Counted from the stretch's first letter, positions 26,974-36,000 are shown. The stretch is DNA of 64,000 nucleotides from Persicobacter psychrovividus (GCF_036492425.1 NZ_AP025292.1:2294001-2358000), one strand, 5' to 3'. The notes: generated by a model not told the origin, from the letters alone. Numbers and translations are program-made.

Positions 26974-29133
26974 ATGAAATACAAAAATTTAAAGCATCTG
27001 ACCGTTGCATTTGCCTGTGCAGCAACGGCATGCCAATCACCCCCGAAACACGAGAATATGCAAACCTTAAAATATCCCGATACTTTCAGAGACACGAGCG
27101 TTGTTGATGATTATTTCGGCACAAAAGTTCAGGATCCTTATCGTTGGTTGGAAGATGACCGTTCGGAAACCACTGCAGCGTGGGTTAAGGAAGAAAATGC
27201 CGTTACCCAATCTTTTTTATCCCAAATTCCTTACCGTCAGCAGTTGGTTGATCGCCTGACGACCCTGTGGAATTACGAGAAATATTCCTCTCCATTCAAG
27301 CGCGGCGATTATACTTATTTCTATAAAAACGATGGGCTTCAGGCACAGTCGATTGTTTATCGAAGCAAAGGCGCAGAGCAGGCGGAAGTGTTTTTGGATC
27401 CGAACAAATTTTCAGCCGACGGCACCTCTTCTTTGGCTGGTTTGTCTTTTAGCAAAGACGGCAGCCTTTGCGCTTATCAGATTTCTGAAGGTGGATCGGA
27501 CTGGCGAAAGGTGGTGATCATGAATGCTGAAAGTCAGCAAAACATGGGCGACACTTTGGTGGATGTAAAATTCTCAGGACTGAGCTGGAAAGGTCAGGAA
27601 GGGTTTTATTACAGCAGTTACGACAAGCCGAAGGAAGGCAGTGATCTTTCAGGAAAAACACAATTCCACAAGTTATATTTCCACAAATTAGGCAGTGCAC
27701 AAAGTGAGGATCAGCTGATTTTTGGGGGAGAAAAAACACCTCGCCGATATGTAGGCGGACAGGTTACCGAGGATCAAAATTACCTTGTCATCACTGCGGC
27801 GGTCAGTACCACAGGAAATGAATTGTACATTCAGGATTTGAGAAAACCCAATCAGCCGATCCAAACGGTGGTGGATAATTTCGACACTGAAAACTATATC
27901 GTTCATACCGAAGGCGAAAAGTTGTTCATCACTACTACCCTTGACGCACCAAACAGCCGATTGGCAACAACTTCTCTTCAGAAACTGGATCCGAAATACT
28001 GGGAAGACTTCATTCCTGAAACAGAAAATACCTTGTCGGTTTCAACAGGCGGCGGCTTTTTCTTTGCCAACTATCTGGAGCATGCGACCTCGAAAGTGGT
28101 TCAGTATGATTTGGATGGAAAAGTGGTTAGAAACATTGAGTTGCCTGGCGTAGGTTCTGCAGGTGGATTTGGCGGTAAGTTCACGGCGGAAAAACTATAC
28201 TACACCTTCACCTCTTATACCAACCCCGCGACGATTTTCGAGTTCAATCCAAAAACTGGAAAATCTGAGCTTTACAAAAAATCGGAGGTACAGTTCAACA
28301 GTGCGGATTTCGAGTCCAAGCAAATTTTCTATGCTTCAAAAGATGGTACCAAGATCCCGATGATCATCACCTACAAAAAAGGATTGAAGTTGGATGGCAA
28401 CAACCCAACCCTGTTGTATGGCTACGGTGGATTTGGTGTGAACCTGACGCCTTCGTTCTCTACGCCGATGGTGGCGTGGTTGGAAAATGGTGGCGTTTAT
28501 GCCGTACCGAATCTTCGTGGTGGTGGTGAATATGGCGAAGAATGGCATTTGGCTGGAACAAAAATGAAGAAGCAAAATGTCTTTGACGACTTCATTTCCG
28601 CAGCAGAATACCTGATCGAAAATAAATACACGAGTTCAGAACGTTTGGCGATCCGTGGTGGCTCCAATGGTGGTTTATTGGTAGGTGCTTGTATGGCTCA
28701 GCGTCCGGAACTGTTCAAAGTGGCTTTACCTGCCGTTGGGGTGATGGACATGTTGCGTTATCACCAATTCACTGCCGGTGCAGGTTGGGCGTATGATTAC
28801 GGAACAGCTGAGGACAGCAAGGAAATGTTTGAGTATTTGAAGGCATATTCGCCTGTACATGCACTCAAAAAAGGGACAGCTTATCCGGCAACGATGGTTA
28901 CCACGGCCGATCACGACGACCGTGTGGTACCTGCACACTCTTTCAAGTTTGCCGCAGAATTGCAGCATTGCCACGAAGGAGAAAATCCTGTACTGATCCG
29001 CATTGAATCCAATGCTGGGCACGGCGCAGGAAAACCAACCGATATGATCATCAAGGAGTATGCTGATTTATTTGCTTTCACCCTTTGGAATATGGGTGTT
29101 GAGCAGTTGGAAGCGACAGAAGAAAATAGTTAA
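26974..29133 (+). CDS. Prolyl oligopeptidase family serine peptidase (lipoprotein)
   Basis: 719 residues. A lipoprotein-like signal ends at Cys20 (AATACQSP), so it is likely anchored in the periplasm. The seven-blade propeller domain spans about 90-440 after DPYRWLEDDRSE, the N-terminal signature. The alpha/beta hydrolase domain carries the triad: Ser564 in GGSNGG, the Asp of ADHDDRVV (646-651) and His683 in NAGHGAG. It cleaves short peptides after proline. Length and motifs are full for the S9A family. Confidence 0.95.
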   Translation: MKYKNLKHLTVAFACAATACQSPPKHENMQTLKYPDTFRDTSVVDDYFGTKVQDPYRWLEDDRSETTAAWVKEENAVTQSFLSQIPYRQQLVDRLTTLWNYEKYSSPFKRGDYTYFYKNDGLQAQSIVYRSKGAEQAEVFLDPNKFSADGTSSLAGLSFSKDGSLCAYQISEGGSDWRKVVIMNAESQQNMGDTLVDVKFSGLSWKGQEGFYYSSYDKPKEGSDLSGKTQFHKLYFHKLGSAQSEDQLIFGGEKTPRRYVGGQVTEDQNYLVITAAVSTTGNELYIQDLRKPNQPIQTVVDNFDTENYIVHTEGEKLFITTTLDAPNSRLATTSLQKLDPKYWEDFIPETENTLSVSTGGGFFFANYLEHATSKVVQYDLDGKVVRNIELPGVGSAGGFGGKFTAEKLYYTFTSYTNPATIFEFNPKTGKSELYKKSEVQFNSADFESKQIFYASKDGTKIPMIITYKKGLKLDGNNPTLLYGYGGFGVNLTPSFSTPMVAWLENGGVYAVPNLRGGGEYGEEWHLAGTKMKKQNVFDDFISAAEYLIENKYTSSERLAIRGGSNGGLLVGACMAQRPELFKVALPAVGVMDMLRYHQFTAGAGWAYDYGTAEDSKEMFEYLKAYSPVHALKKGTAYPATMVTTADHDDRVVPAHSFKFAAELQHCHEGENPVLIRIESNAGHGAGKPTDMIIKEYADLFAFTLWNMGVEQLEATEENS

Positions 29134-29147
29134 GAATACCTTATATC

Positions 29148-29184
29148 GCACTTTGGTTCAAGCACCACGCTTGGATCAAAGTGC
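29148..29184 (+). terminator. Long hairpin after the oligopeptidase gene
   Basis: A 16-base arm (29148-29163) pairs with 29169-29184 at 14 of 16 positions around a 5-base loop, 15 bases after the stop. There is no T-run afterwards, so it may stop transcription poorly or instead protect the mRNA 3' end. Confidence 0.5.
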
Positions 29185-29301
29185 ATTCTCTCCAATGCCT
29201 ACTTCCCAAAGAATTATCTGCCCAAAAACCCTCCATACCACAAATCCTTTCTCTATATTGCCGACCGAAAAAAACACCCCTTCCAAAGTAGCAGATATTC
29301 A

Positions 29302-30240
29302 ATGCCTCAATATATATATTCCTTCAAATACGAAGCTCATCTATTAGATTTGTGCCAATTAGAAGCACGCCAATTGTTCGGTCAGCAACAGCAGGACAAT
29401 ATTTTATTTTCTGACATAAAAATTGACCCATCGATCAGCCCCTTTATTTTGGGTCGATTTGAAGTGATGCGCACTGCTACTGACTACCAACAGTTACTGA
29501 AACTGATCCGCATGATGAATATTCAGACCGATGGTTTCAAGGTAGATTATTTTTCCCTCGAAGGCGATGGCGCCCGATTTGAAGAGCGCCAGAAAATGAT
29601 GAAAGATGTTGGCTACAGTATATTTGCAGTGCCCGACTTTAAACAGCCCTCCGTGGTATATTCCATTTGCACGGATCAGAAACAGTGGTATTTTGGAAAA
29701 TTGAAACGCCATGACGGTGACTGGCGAAAACATAAAAACAAGCCCTTTTCCTTCAGTAATTCCATCGATATTCATACTGGGAAAACACTGGTCAGCCTGG
29801 CCTCAAAAGGCAATAAAGCCCACGCTCTGCTCGATGCCTGTTGTGGTGCAGGTACGGTGCTGTTGGAAGGTGCTATTGCAGGATTCAACATTTCTGGCTG
29901 TGAGATCAATCCCCGCACTTTTTATCATACCGTCAAAAACCTTAACCATTACGGCTACGAATTGGACATTCACCTGTCCGACGTCGCCGAGCTCGACAAA
30001 ACCTACGACGGCATTATCATCGACCTGCCTTATAATTTGTACAGCGCCTCCACTGACGAGGTAACCCAAAACATTATACAGTCGGCCGCACGTATGAGTA
30101 CCCGTGTCGTGATCGTTTCGATCAGTGATATTGAAGAGGTGATCGCCTCCGCCAATCTAAAAGTGGTCGATCAGTGCGTAGTAGAAAAACGGGGATATTC
30201 GAAATTTTCGAGAACGATCTGGCTTTGTGAGCATAGGTGA
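29302..30240 (+). CDS. TRM11/UPF0020-type RNA methyltransferase
   Basis: 312 residues. The C-terminal half is a Rossmann methyltransferase with SAM motif I ALLDACCGAGTVLLEGA (about 176-192), motif II SGCEINP and the catalytic-loop motif IIDLPYN, an N/D-PPY variant as in Trm11/TrmG10 tRNA guanine-N2 methyltransferases. The N-terminal part (about 1-150) looks like a degenerate THUMP-associated region. Modification of tRNA or rRNA guanine is the likely role. The ATG at 29302 follows a 168-base gap. Confidence 0.85.
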   Translation: MPQYIYSFKYEAHLLDLCQLEARQLFGQQQQDNILFSDIKIDPSISPFILGRFEVMRTATDYQQLLKLIRMMNIQTDGFKVDYFSLEGDGARFEERQKMMKDVGYSIFAVPDFKQPSVVYSICTDQKQWYFGKLKRHDGDWRKHKNKPFSFSNSIDIHTGKTLVSLASKGNKAHALLDACCGAGTVLLEGAIAGFNISGCEINPRTFYHTVKNLNHYGYELDIHLSDVAELDKTYDGIIIDLPYNLYSASTDEVTQNIIQSAARMSTRVVIVSISDIEEVIASANLKVVDQCVVEKRGYSKFSRTIWLCEHR

Positions 30241-30335
30241 TTTTTTTGTCCACAGAGGACACTAATGTCCACAAATTATTATTGAGCATTGGGGTTTCGG
30301 TGAAGGTTTAATTTATGACATTTCACCTTTTGATT

Positions 30336-30384
30336 GGCCACCGACAACTAATCCTTCGACAGGCTTAGGAACTAAGCAGTGGCC
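30336..30384. repeat. REP-like palindromic element
   Basis: Outer arms GGCCAC (30336-30341) and GTGGCC (30379-30384) enclose a second, imperfect pair around CCTTCGACAGGCTTAGG. That core is close to a CTTCGACAGGCTCAGG-type sequence I recall as a dispersed intergenic repeat in many genomes. Repetition cannot be checked within this window. Confidence 0.4.
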
Positions 30385-30458
30385 TGACAAATGGCCCCAT
30401 CACAAATTCAATTGATCACCTCGCCCCACGACCTATGCATGACAATCAATTCAATAAA

Positions 30459-30488
30459 TTTGACAAAACACTTTTTTTATATAATTTG
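30459..30488 (+). promoter_or_regulatory. Probable promoter of the YiaA/B gene
   Basis: TTTG (30459-30462), 18 bases, ATAATTTG (30481-30488): a near match to the Bacteroidota consensus, about 30 bases before the ATG. A TTGACA that looks like a classical -35 overlaps it but is badly spaced to TATAAT. Confidence 0.45.
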
Positions 30489-30517
30489 TAAAGGTATATC
30501 AACCTTACATTTTTTAG

Positions 30518-30973
30518 ATGGAAAACGAAACACAGGAAGTTCCAAAAGAAAAGGCACAGCCTTCAACAAAACAGCGATCACCTCATCAGCCAAGTATGGC
30601 ATTTGTCGGTGCCTCTTGGATCGCATTTTTCACAGGTGCTATTGCTTACAATATAGGGCTCTACAACGCAGAAATGCAACTTAACGAAAAGGGCTACTAC
30701 TTCACTATCTTACTTTTCGGTTTATTTGCTGCAGTGTCTGTACAGAAAAATGTACGTGACAGAATGGAGGGAATAAAGGTTTCTGACCTTTATTACGGCA
30801 TCAGCTGGGGAGCGACCTTGATCGCAATCGTCTTGTTGGTGATCGGTCTTTGGAATGCCTCGCTTACTTTAAGCGAAAAAGGCTTTTATGGCATGGCCTT
30901 TACCCTTAGTCTATTCTCTGCCATTGCGGTTCAGAAAAACGTGCGCGATGGGCAAATTAATATAGAAGATTAA
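30518..30973 (+). CDS. YiaA/YiaB family inner-membrane protein
   Basis: 151 residues. A charged, proline-containing N-terminus (1-28) precedes two copies of the YiaA/B two-helix domain. Each copy has a first helix ending in GLYNAEMQLNEKGYY or GLWNASLTLSEKGFY and a second helix ending in VQKNVRD; the match between the two copies shows an internal duplication. Four helices in all. The function of the family is unknown. A small ORF starts 22 bases after the stop. Confidence 0.9.
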   Translation: MENETQEVPKEKAQPSTKQRSPHQPSMAFVGASWIAFFTGAIAYNIGLYNAEMQLNEKGYYFTILLFGLFAAVSVQKNVRDRMEGIKVSDLYYGISWGATLIAIVLLVIGLWNASLTLSEKGFYGMAFTLSLFSAIAVQKNVRDGQINIED

Positions 30974-30994
30974 TTTTTTAAACTAAATATACTT

Positions 30995-31078
30995 ATGGTA
31001 GAAACACCTAAAACTGGAAGAGCTACTATCAATGACAATGGCTACGACATTTCAATCATCATTCCTGCTAAGAAATGA
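30995..31078 (+). pseudogene. Truncated start of a small membrane protein (27 codons)
   Basis: Encodes 27 residues ending GYDISIIIPAKK and then TGA. In Bacteroidota I recall small membrane proteins that begin in the same way and continue IPxKKNWF into a hydrophobic helix; here the reading frame stops exactly before that helix. The stop overlaps the ATG of the next gene (ATGA). A deletion joining this 5' end to the next gene is my reading; a genuine short leader peptide is the alternative. Confidence 0.4.
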
Positions 31079-31328
31079 AAAGTAATCTCTTATTACTCAC
31101 AATAGGCCTTTCAATATATTTTGGTTCTTCCACAGTAACCAAAAAATCAATTCAGACTGAGGATGAGACCCGAATTGAGGGCAAATATCCACGTGATCTA
31201 AATTCCAAGGTATCAATAATTGACACAACACTGAATCCTTTCACTAAGGAGTTGCTATTCAGCCAGAATGATTGTGAAAATAGTAACGAAAAAATTAATT
31301 GTGTAATTTCGAAATTCCCATCTATATC
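31075..31328 (+). pseudogene. 5' part of a secreted-protein gene split by an IS element
   Basis: Residues 1-84 of the original protein: signal peptide MKSNLLLLTIGLSIYFGSS, then a polar region to EKINCVISKFPSIS, which is encoded by the duplicated target site. Read on into the element, the frame adds 14 foreign residues and stops at 31371. Removing the element and one repeat copy joins it in frame to the piece at 32978-33457, giving a 230-residue secreted protein. I recognise no family. Confidence 0.85.
31288..31328 (+). repeat. Target-site duplication, left copy
   Basis: 41 bases identical to 32978-33018. Depending on whether the terminal C/G pair is given to the element, the true duplication is 39-41 bp. 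Confidence 0.92.
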
Positions 31329-32978
31329 CTGTCTTCGCCACCTTTTTTGGCTGATTTTCGCTACACCCTAAAAATCAATCGATTACAATAAAAACAGGTC
31401 AAAAGTGGGTGTCCCGTTTCTAAATTTTGCCTAATTTAAGGCATGTTTGTGCGTGAAAAACTCAATAAAAGTGGTACCATTAGTGTCCAAGTCATACTGA
31501 AATCCTCAAAAAAGTACAAAGTTGTTAAGACTTTTGGCTCATCGGCTGACCCAAACGAGATTTTAGCACTTAAAAATGAAGCAAATCAATGGATTCATGG
31601 TCAGACTGGTCAGGTTGCCATTAATTTCGATAATCAAAGAGCCGAAACTGAACAGGTCCTTGACAAAATAGATCAAGTCAAATCAGTTGGCATTGACCTT
31701 CTACTAAATTCTATTTATGACGAAATAGGCTTTAATCTTGTCGGTGATCTCTTATTTCGGAGATTAGTATTTTCTCGCATTGAATATCCTGTAAGCAAGC
31801 TAGCGACAACAGAGCATTGGTCGTTAAATCATGGGATGAATGTCTCTGTCAATACTGTTTACAGGCTAATGGATAAGGTTCATTCAGAGTATAAAGAGAT
31901 ATTACAACATCTTAGCTTCGAACACTCGAAACAAGTTTTAGAAGGCGAGGTGAATATTGCATTTTATGATGTAACCACTCTTTATTTTGAAACAGATCAT
32001 CAAGATGATTTAAGAAAAACAGGCTTTTCAAAAGAGGGGAAACATCAAAATCCGCAAATTGTACTGGGCTTATTGGTTAGTAGAGGAGGCTATCCACTTG
32101 CTTACGAAATATTTGAAGGTAATAAGTTTGAAGGGCATACCATGTTGCCTATCGTGGATGAGTTCTGCAACAAATATAATATTACCAAGTTGGTAGTTGT
32201 TGCTGATTCAGGGCTCATGTCTAATAAAAATGTAAAAGAACTACTTAATAAAGGCTATGGATTTATTCTCGGAGCAAGAATTAAGAACATGAACAAAGAA
32301 GTCAAAGACCAAATATTAAACTTGACTTTGGGTAATGGAGAGTCTGCTGAAATAGCTCAACCTGATGGATTAAGGCTGATTATTACATATTCTGACAAAA
32401 GAGCCAAAAAGGATGGTAAAAACAGACAAAAAGGGCTTGATAAACTCAAGAAGAATATTGCATCAGGTAAGCTTACAAAGTCCAATATCAATAACAGAGG
32501 CTATAACAAATATTTAAAACTTGATGGCGAGGTAAAGGTGCAGTTAGATGAAGAGAAGTTCAAGGAAGATGGTAAATGGGATGGCCTAAAAGGCTATTTA
32601 ACGAACGTAGAGGGTAATTCTGATGAAATCATTGCCAATTATGGAGAACTATGGAAAATTGAAAAAGCTTTTCGTATCTCGAAGACAGACTTAAAAATTA
32701 GACCTATATTCCATCGGATTCAAAAAAGAATTGAGAGTCATATCTGCATTTCCTTTGTTGCATATAAGGTACATAAAGAGTTGGAGAGACAGCTCAATAT
32801 TAAAGAGGCAAGGCTAAGTCCTGAACAGGCAATCAAAATTGCTCGGAGCATTTACGAAATTCAGGTTCGACTACCAGATGGAAGCAAAATAAACAAAGTA
32901 CTTTTGTTGCAGCCCGAGCAGGTGAAATTGGCGGAATTATTCAATTTTTGACTTGGGTGTCCCGATGGCGAAAACAGG
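31328..32978 (+). mobile_element. IS1634-family insertion sequence
   Basis: About 1651 bp with one transposase gene. Terminal inverted repeats are CCTGTCTTCGCCA (from 31328) and, read inward from 32978, CCTGTTTTCGCCA: 12 of 13 match. An 11-base direct repeat TGGGTGTCCCG lies near both ends (31406-31416 and 32954-32964). It is bounded by a 39-41 bp direct repeat; long, variable target duplications are the known peculiarity of IS1634 elements. The DNA is visibly more A+T-rich than its surroundings. Ends, repeats and transposase all look intact, so it may be active and recent. Confidence 0.9.
31443..32951 (+). CDS. IS1634-family transposase (DDE)
   Basis: 502 residues. DDE residues of the IS4-like superfamily are visible: Asp176 (AFYDVTTLYFE), Asp255 (VVVADSGLMS) and Glu407 in YGELWKIEKAFRISK, which fits the Y-x2-x-x3-E-x6-K signature with Leu replacing Arg. 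No frameshift or internal stop. A hairpin (TGCCT 31428-31432, AGGCA 31439-31443) reaches the first base of the start codon and could limit translation, a common brake on transposases. Confidence 0.93.
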   Translation: MFVREKLNKSGTISVQVILKSSKKYKVVKTFGSSADPNEILALKNEANQWIHGQTGQVAINFDNQRAETEQVLDKIDQVKSVGIDLLLNSIYDEIGFNLVGDLLFRRLVFSRIEYPVSKLATTEHWSLNHGMNVSVNTVYRLMDKVHSEYKEILQHLSFEHSKQVLEGEVNIAFYDVTTLYFETDHQDDLRKTGFSKEGKHQNPQIVLGLLVSRGGYPLAYEIFEGNKFEGHTMLPIVDEFCNKYNITKLVVVADSGLMSNKNVKELLNKGYGFILGARIKNMNKEVKDQILNLTLGNGESAEIAQPDGLRLIITYSDKRAKKDGKNRQKGLDKLKKNIASGKLTKSNINNRGYNKYLKLDGEVKVQLDEEKFKEDGKWDGLKGYLTNVEGNSDEIIANYGELWKIEKAFRISKTDLKIRPIFHRIQKRIESHICISFVAYKVHKELERQLNIKEARLSPEQAIKIARSIYEIQVRLPDGSKINKVLLLQPEQVKLAELFNF

Positions 32979-33018
32979 AAAAAATTAATTGTGTAATTTC
33001 GAAATTCCCATCTATATC
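32978..33018 (+). repeat. Target-site duplication, right copy
   Basis: 41 bases identical to 31288-31328; see the left copy. Confidence 0.92.
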
Positions 33019-33457
33019 ACTACCGATGCATTTTGGTCCAATTCCTAAAATAAAATTAAACTCAAATCTTCAACTAACTGACAGCCTTTTTATTACTGAG
33101 GCATTACAAGACAAAATCTACTTCTCCGAAGAGGAACGCCAATACAGTTATTATTTGGGAGTGAATATACCAAGTGGAAACAACTTCAAGACTGTTGTTA
33201 TCCCAGAACGGTTTAGCGTAGGCAAAAGCTATATTCTGTTGACAATATCAAATTCAGGTGAGCATATCGACAAAATTGTGGTAGGTTCTGAAGCTTCAGA
33301 TTGGGGATCTGTTTTTGGAAAAATAGAAAGCCTGGATAATATTGAAGTAACGACAAAAAAGATGGGGTATGATCAGAAAAAAGACGTCCTCTATTTCTCG
33401 TCCAGTGAATGTGAACAGTACTTTATTAACGAAAAAGGCCGGATTTTAAAAAAATAA
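32978..33457 (+). pseudogene. 3' part of the IS-split secreted-protein gene
   Basis: Encodes the last 159 residues of the reconstructed 230-residue protein, in the same frame as the 5' part across the duplicated target. It contains KIKLNSNLQLTDSLFITEAL, YYLGVNIPSGNNFKTVVIP and ends NEKGRILKK. The piece looks beta-rich and has no transmembrane helix or known catalytic motif. A start codon of its own is absent; an in-frame TTG at 32948 inside the element is not a credible start. Confidence 0.82.
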
Positions 33458-33485
33458 AAAAGGAGCCCCAAAAGGCTCCTTTCTC
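33456..33485. terminator. Terminator between the split gene and lysS
   Basis: AAAGGAGCC (33459-33467), 6-base loop, GGCTCCTTT (33474-33482), with A-rich left and T-rich right flanks. Serves both convergent genes. Confidence 0.85.
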
Positions 33486-33514
33486 ATTCAAATATATCTT
33501 AAAGACAGATCAGC

Positions 33515-35260
33515 TTAGGCATTCACCTTTTCCAACCATGCTTCTACTTCTTCTTTGGTAGGATTTTTAACATCCTTCAACTTCAATTTTTTACGCATTC
33601 CGCAAACGTCTTGGTGAAGTTTGTTGGCTTGCAATTCTTTGAAGTTTTCTTTTTGGATCAGGTTCAATTTCTGAAGTACAGGAATCAAATCTTCGGCTAC
33701 GCCTAATTCGATATAGTCTGCGTCAGACATGTAAACAGGACGTTTTTCTGGTTTCATTTGAGGGAAGAACAATACTTCCTGGATAGAAACGTTATTCGTC
33801 AGCAACATCACCAAACGGTCGATACCGATACCCAAACCTGAGGTAGGTGGCATACCGTATTCCAATGCACGCAAGAAGTCGTGGTCGATAAACATCGCCT
33901 CGTCGTCTCCTTTGTCCATCAATGCCATTTGCTCCTCGAAACGCGCACGCTGATCTACTGGGTCATTCAACTCAGAATAAGCATTGGCGATTTCTTTACC
34001 GTTCACCATCAACTCGAAACGCTCGGTCAATTCAGGATTGTCGCGGTGACGCTTACACAATGGAGACATCTCCACTGGGTAATCGGTGATGAAAGTTGGC
34101 TGGATGTAGTTGCCTTCACATTTCTCGCCGAAGATTTCGTCGATCAATTTGGCTTTACCCATGGTTTCATCCGTCTCGATGCCCAAGTCTTTACAAACGG
34201 CCAACAATTCAGGAACATCCATTCCAGTGATATCAACACCTGTATTTTCTTTGATCGCATCGATCATCGATACACGACGGAAGTTACCACCGAATTCGAT
34301 CTCGGTACCATCCACAGAAACTTTCGTTTCGCCATTATGAACTGTTTTCACGATGTGTTGCAAACAACGCTCGGTGAAGTCCATCATCCAGTTGTAATCT
34401 TTGTAAGAAACATAGATCTCCATGGCGGTGAACTCTGGGTTGTGCGTACGGTCCATTCCTTCGTTACGGAAGTTTTTGGAGAATTCGTAAACACCGTCAA
34501 AACCACCAACGATCAAACGCTTCAAGTACAACTCATTGGCAATACGCATGTACAATGGAATGTCCAAGGCGTTGTGGTGCGTGATGAACGGACGTGCCGA
34601 AGCACCACCAGGGATTGACTGAAGGATTGGCGTATCCACTTCCAAGTAACCTGCTTCGTTGAAGAAGTTACGCATCGCATTAACGATTTTGGTACGCTTG
34701 ATGAAAGTGTCTTTTACATTGTCATTGACGATCAAATCCACATAACGCTGACGGTATCTCATCTCTGGATCCGTAAATGCATCGTGCTTCACGACATTTC
34801 CTTCCGCATCTTTGGTTTCCTTCACTACTGGAAGTGGACGCAAAGACTTGGTCAAAAGCTTGAACTCAGTAACGTAAACAGAAAGCTCACCTACCTGCGT
34901 TTTGAATACATACCCTTTGATTCCGATGATATCCCCCATATCCAACATCTTCTTGAATACCTGGTTGTACATCGTTTTGTCTTCTCCTGGGCAGATGTCA
35001 TCACGACGGAAGTAAACCTGGATTCTTCCTGTGCCATCTTTAATCTCTGCGAAAGACGCATTCCCCATAATTCGACGAGACATGATGCGACCTGCAACAG
35101 TGATCTCCTTAAAATCATCAGGGCGCTTGTCGAAGTTTGCCTTGATCTCTTCGGCAGTTGTACTTACTACAAATTCTTCGGCAGGATAAGGGTTGATCCC
35201 CATCTGCATGAGCGCTTCACGCTCATCACGTCTTCTGATTTCTTGTTCGCTTAAATGCAT
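33515..35260 (-). CDS. lysS: Lysine--tRNA ligase, class II
   Basis: 581 residues from the ATG at 35260 ([15 protein letters not shown]). An in-frame GTG at 35326 is rejected because it sits at the predicted transcription start. Residues 60-160 form the OB-fold anticodon-binding domain; the class II catalytic core has motif 1 around [20 protein letters not shown], motif 2 [15 protein letters not shown] and motif 3 [13 protein letters not shown]. About 75 extra C-terminal residues after the motif 3 end ([11 protein letters not shown]) form a small tail, as in other Bacteroidota LysS. Charges tRNA-Lys. Confidence 0.96.
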   Translation of the reverse strand: MHLSEQEIRRRDEREALMQMGINPYPAEEFVVSTTAEEIKANFDKRPDDFKEITVAGRIMSRRIMGNASFAEIKDGTGRIQVYFRRDDICPGEDKTMYNQVFKKMLDMGDIIGIKGYVFKTQVGELSVYVTEFKLLTKSLRPLPVVKETKDAEGNVVKHDAFTDPEMRYRQRYVDLIVNDNVKDTFIKRTKIVNAMRNFFNEAGYLEVDTPILQSIPGGASARPFITHHNALDIPLYMRIANELYLKRLIVGGFDGVYEFSKNFRNEGMDRTHNPEFTAMEIYVSYKDYNWMMDFTERCLQHIVKTVHNGETKVSVDGTEIEFGGNFRRVSMIDAIKENTGVDITGMDVPELLAVCKDLGIETDETMGKAKLIDEIFGEKCEGNYIQPTFITDYPVEMSPLCKRHRDNPELTERFELMVNGKEIANAYSELNDPVDQRARFEEQMALMDKGDDEAMFIDHDFLRALEYGMPPTSGLGIGIDRLVMLLTNNVSIQEVLFFPQMKPEKRPVYMSDADYIELGVAEDLIPVLQKLNLIQKENFKELQANKLHQDVCGMRKKLKLKDVKNPTKEEVEAWLEKVNA

Positions 35261-35336
35261 GTTATTTTGTTCGTATAGAATGTTAGGCCATGCGGATAAA
35301 ATTCTCTCGCACTTACCTATCGACACTTTTCGGGTG

Positions 35337-35367
35337 CAAAAATACAGAAACTAATGTGAAGAACAAA
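35337..35367 (-). promoter_or_regulatory. Consensus promoter of lysS
   Basis: Minus strand: TTTG (35367-35364), 19 bases, TATTTTTG (35344-35337), an exact consensus match. Start predicted near 35330, leaving a leader of about 70 bases before the ATG at 35260. Confidence 0.7.
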
Positions 35368-35480
35368 GAGAGACCGACGGATTGGCAAGATATATGACTT
35401 ATAAATCATTTCTAAGGGAATTTTTATTTCCCCTATCCGAAAAAAGTTTAAATTTCGACTCAGAAAAACGATCGTATGTT

Positions 35481-35939
35481 ATGGAAAAAAGATACCTGCA
35501 CGAAGATGAAACTTTTCAAGACTGCATCGAGCGCCTACATTTACTAAACAAAGACAGCCTGCCCACCTGGGGCGCCATGAGCGTGGCACAGATGTTCTCG
35601 CATTGTGCTGAAGTACAAGAGGTGTGCAATGGCAGTAAATTACTGAATGGCACTTCTTTGCTTTCGACACTCTATAAAGCATATATAAAAAAGGAGAGTA
35701 TTTCGCCTACCCCATACCAGCGGAATCACAAAACGCATCCACAATTTGTACAATTAGAAGAAAAGGACTTTGACAAGGAAAAAGCACGCCTGATTAAAGC
35801 GCTGACCCAATTTAAGAAGAAGCTCGACACGGCTTATGGTGAACACACGCATCCGCTTTATGGGTTAATGACCAAAGCGGAAATGGGCTGGGCAATGTAT
35901 CGGCACCTGCACCATCACTTGCTTCAGTTTGAAGTCTAA
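35481..35939 (+). CDS. DUF1569 (DinB-like) protein
   Basis: 152 residues from the ATG at 35481 (MEKRYLHEDETFQ). An in-frame ATG at 35382 would add 33 residues not usual for the family. The DUF1569 signature is present: PTWGAMSVAQMFSHCAEV at about 27-44, then DFDKEKARLIKAL and HPLYGLMTKAEMGWAMYRH. The conserved histidines (His40 region and the C-terminal HLHHH) resemble the DinB metal site, but enzymatic activity has not been shown for the family. Confidence 0.85.
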   Translation: MEKRYLHEDETFQDCIERLHLLNKDSLPTWGAMSVAQMFSHCAEVQEVCNGSKLLNGTSLLSTLYKAYIKKESISPTPYQRNHKTHPQFVQLEEKDFDKEKARLIKALTQFKKKLDTAYGEHTHPLYGLMTKAEMGWAMYRHLHHHLLQFEV

Positions 35940-35946
35940 AAAGAAA

Positions 35947-35970
35947 AAAAGGGGAAACCATCCCCCTTCT
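35947..35970 (+). terminator. Short GC hairpin after DUF1569
   Basis: AAGGGG (35949-35954) can pair with CCCCTT (35963-35968) over an 8-base loop, followed by a broken T-run. Modest terminator. Confidence 0.55.
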
Positions 35971-36000
35971 TTCACCTAATTAACTAACTATAACCCACCA

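Noticed and set aside
30460-30486. Classical TTGACA/TATAAT promoter before the YiaA/B gene
   Set aside because: Only 14 bases separate the elements; the Bacteroidota-type reading of the same bases fits better.
32948-33457. Complete gene starting inside the IS at a TTG
   Set aside because: The first residues are IS terminal sequence read through; the rest continues the frame of the interrupted gene.
33881-34618. Long ORF (245 codons) antisense to lysS
   Set aside because: Composition reflects the complement of lysS; no start signal, domain or promoter. lysS is certain.
33515-35326. lysS starting at an in-frame GTG at 35326
   Set aside because: It lies about 4 bases from the predicted transcription start, and the 22 added residues are not LysS-like. 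The ATG at 35260 is used.
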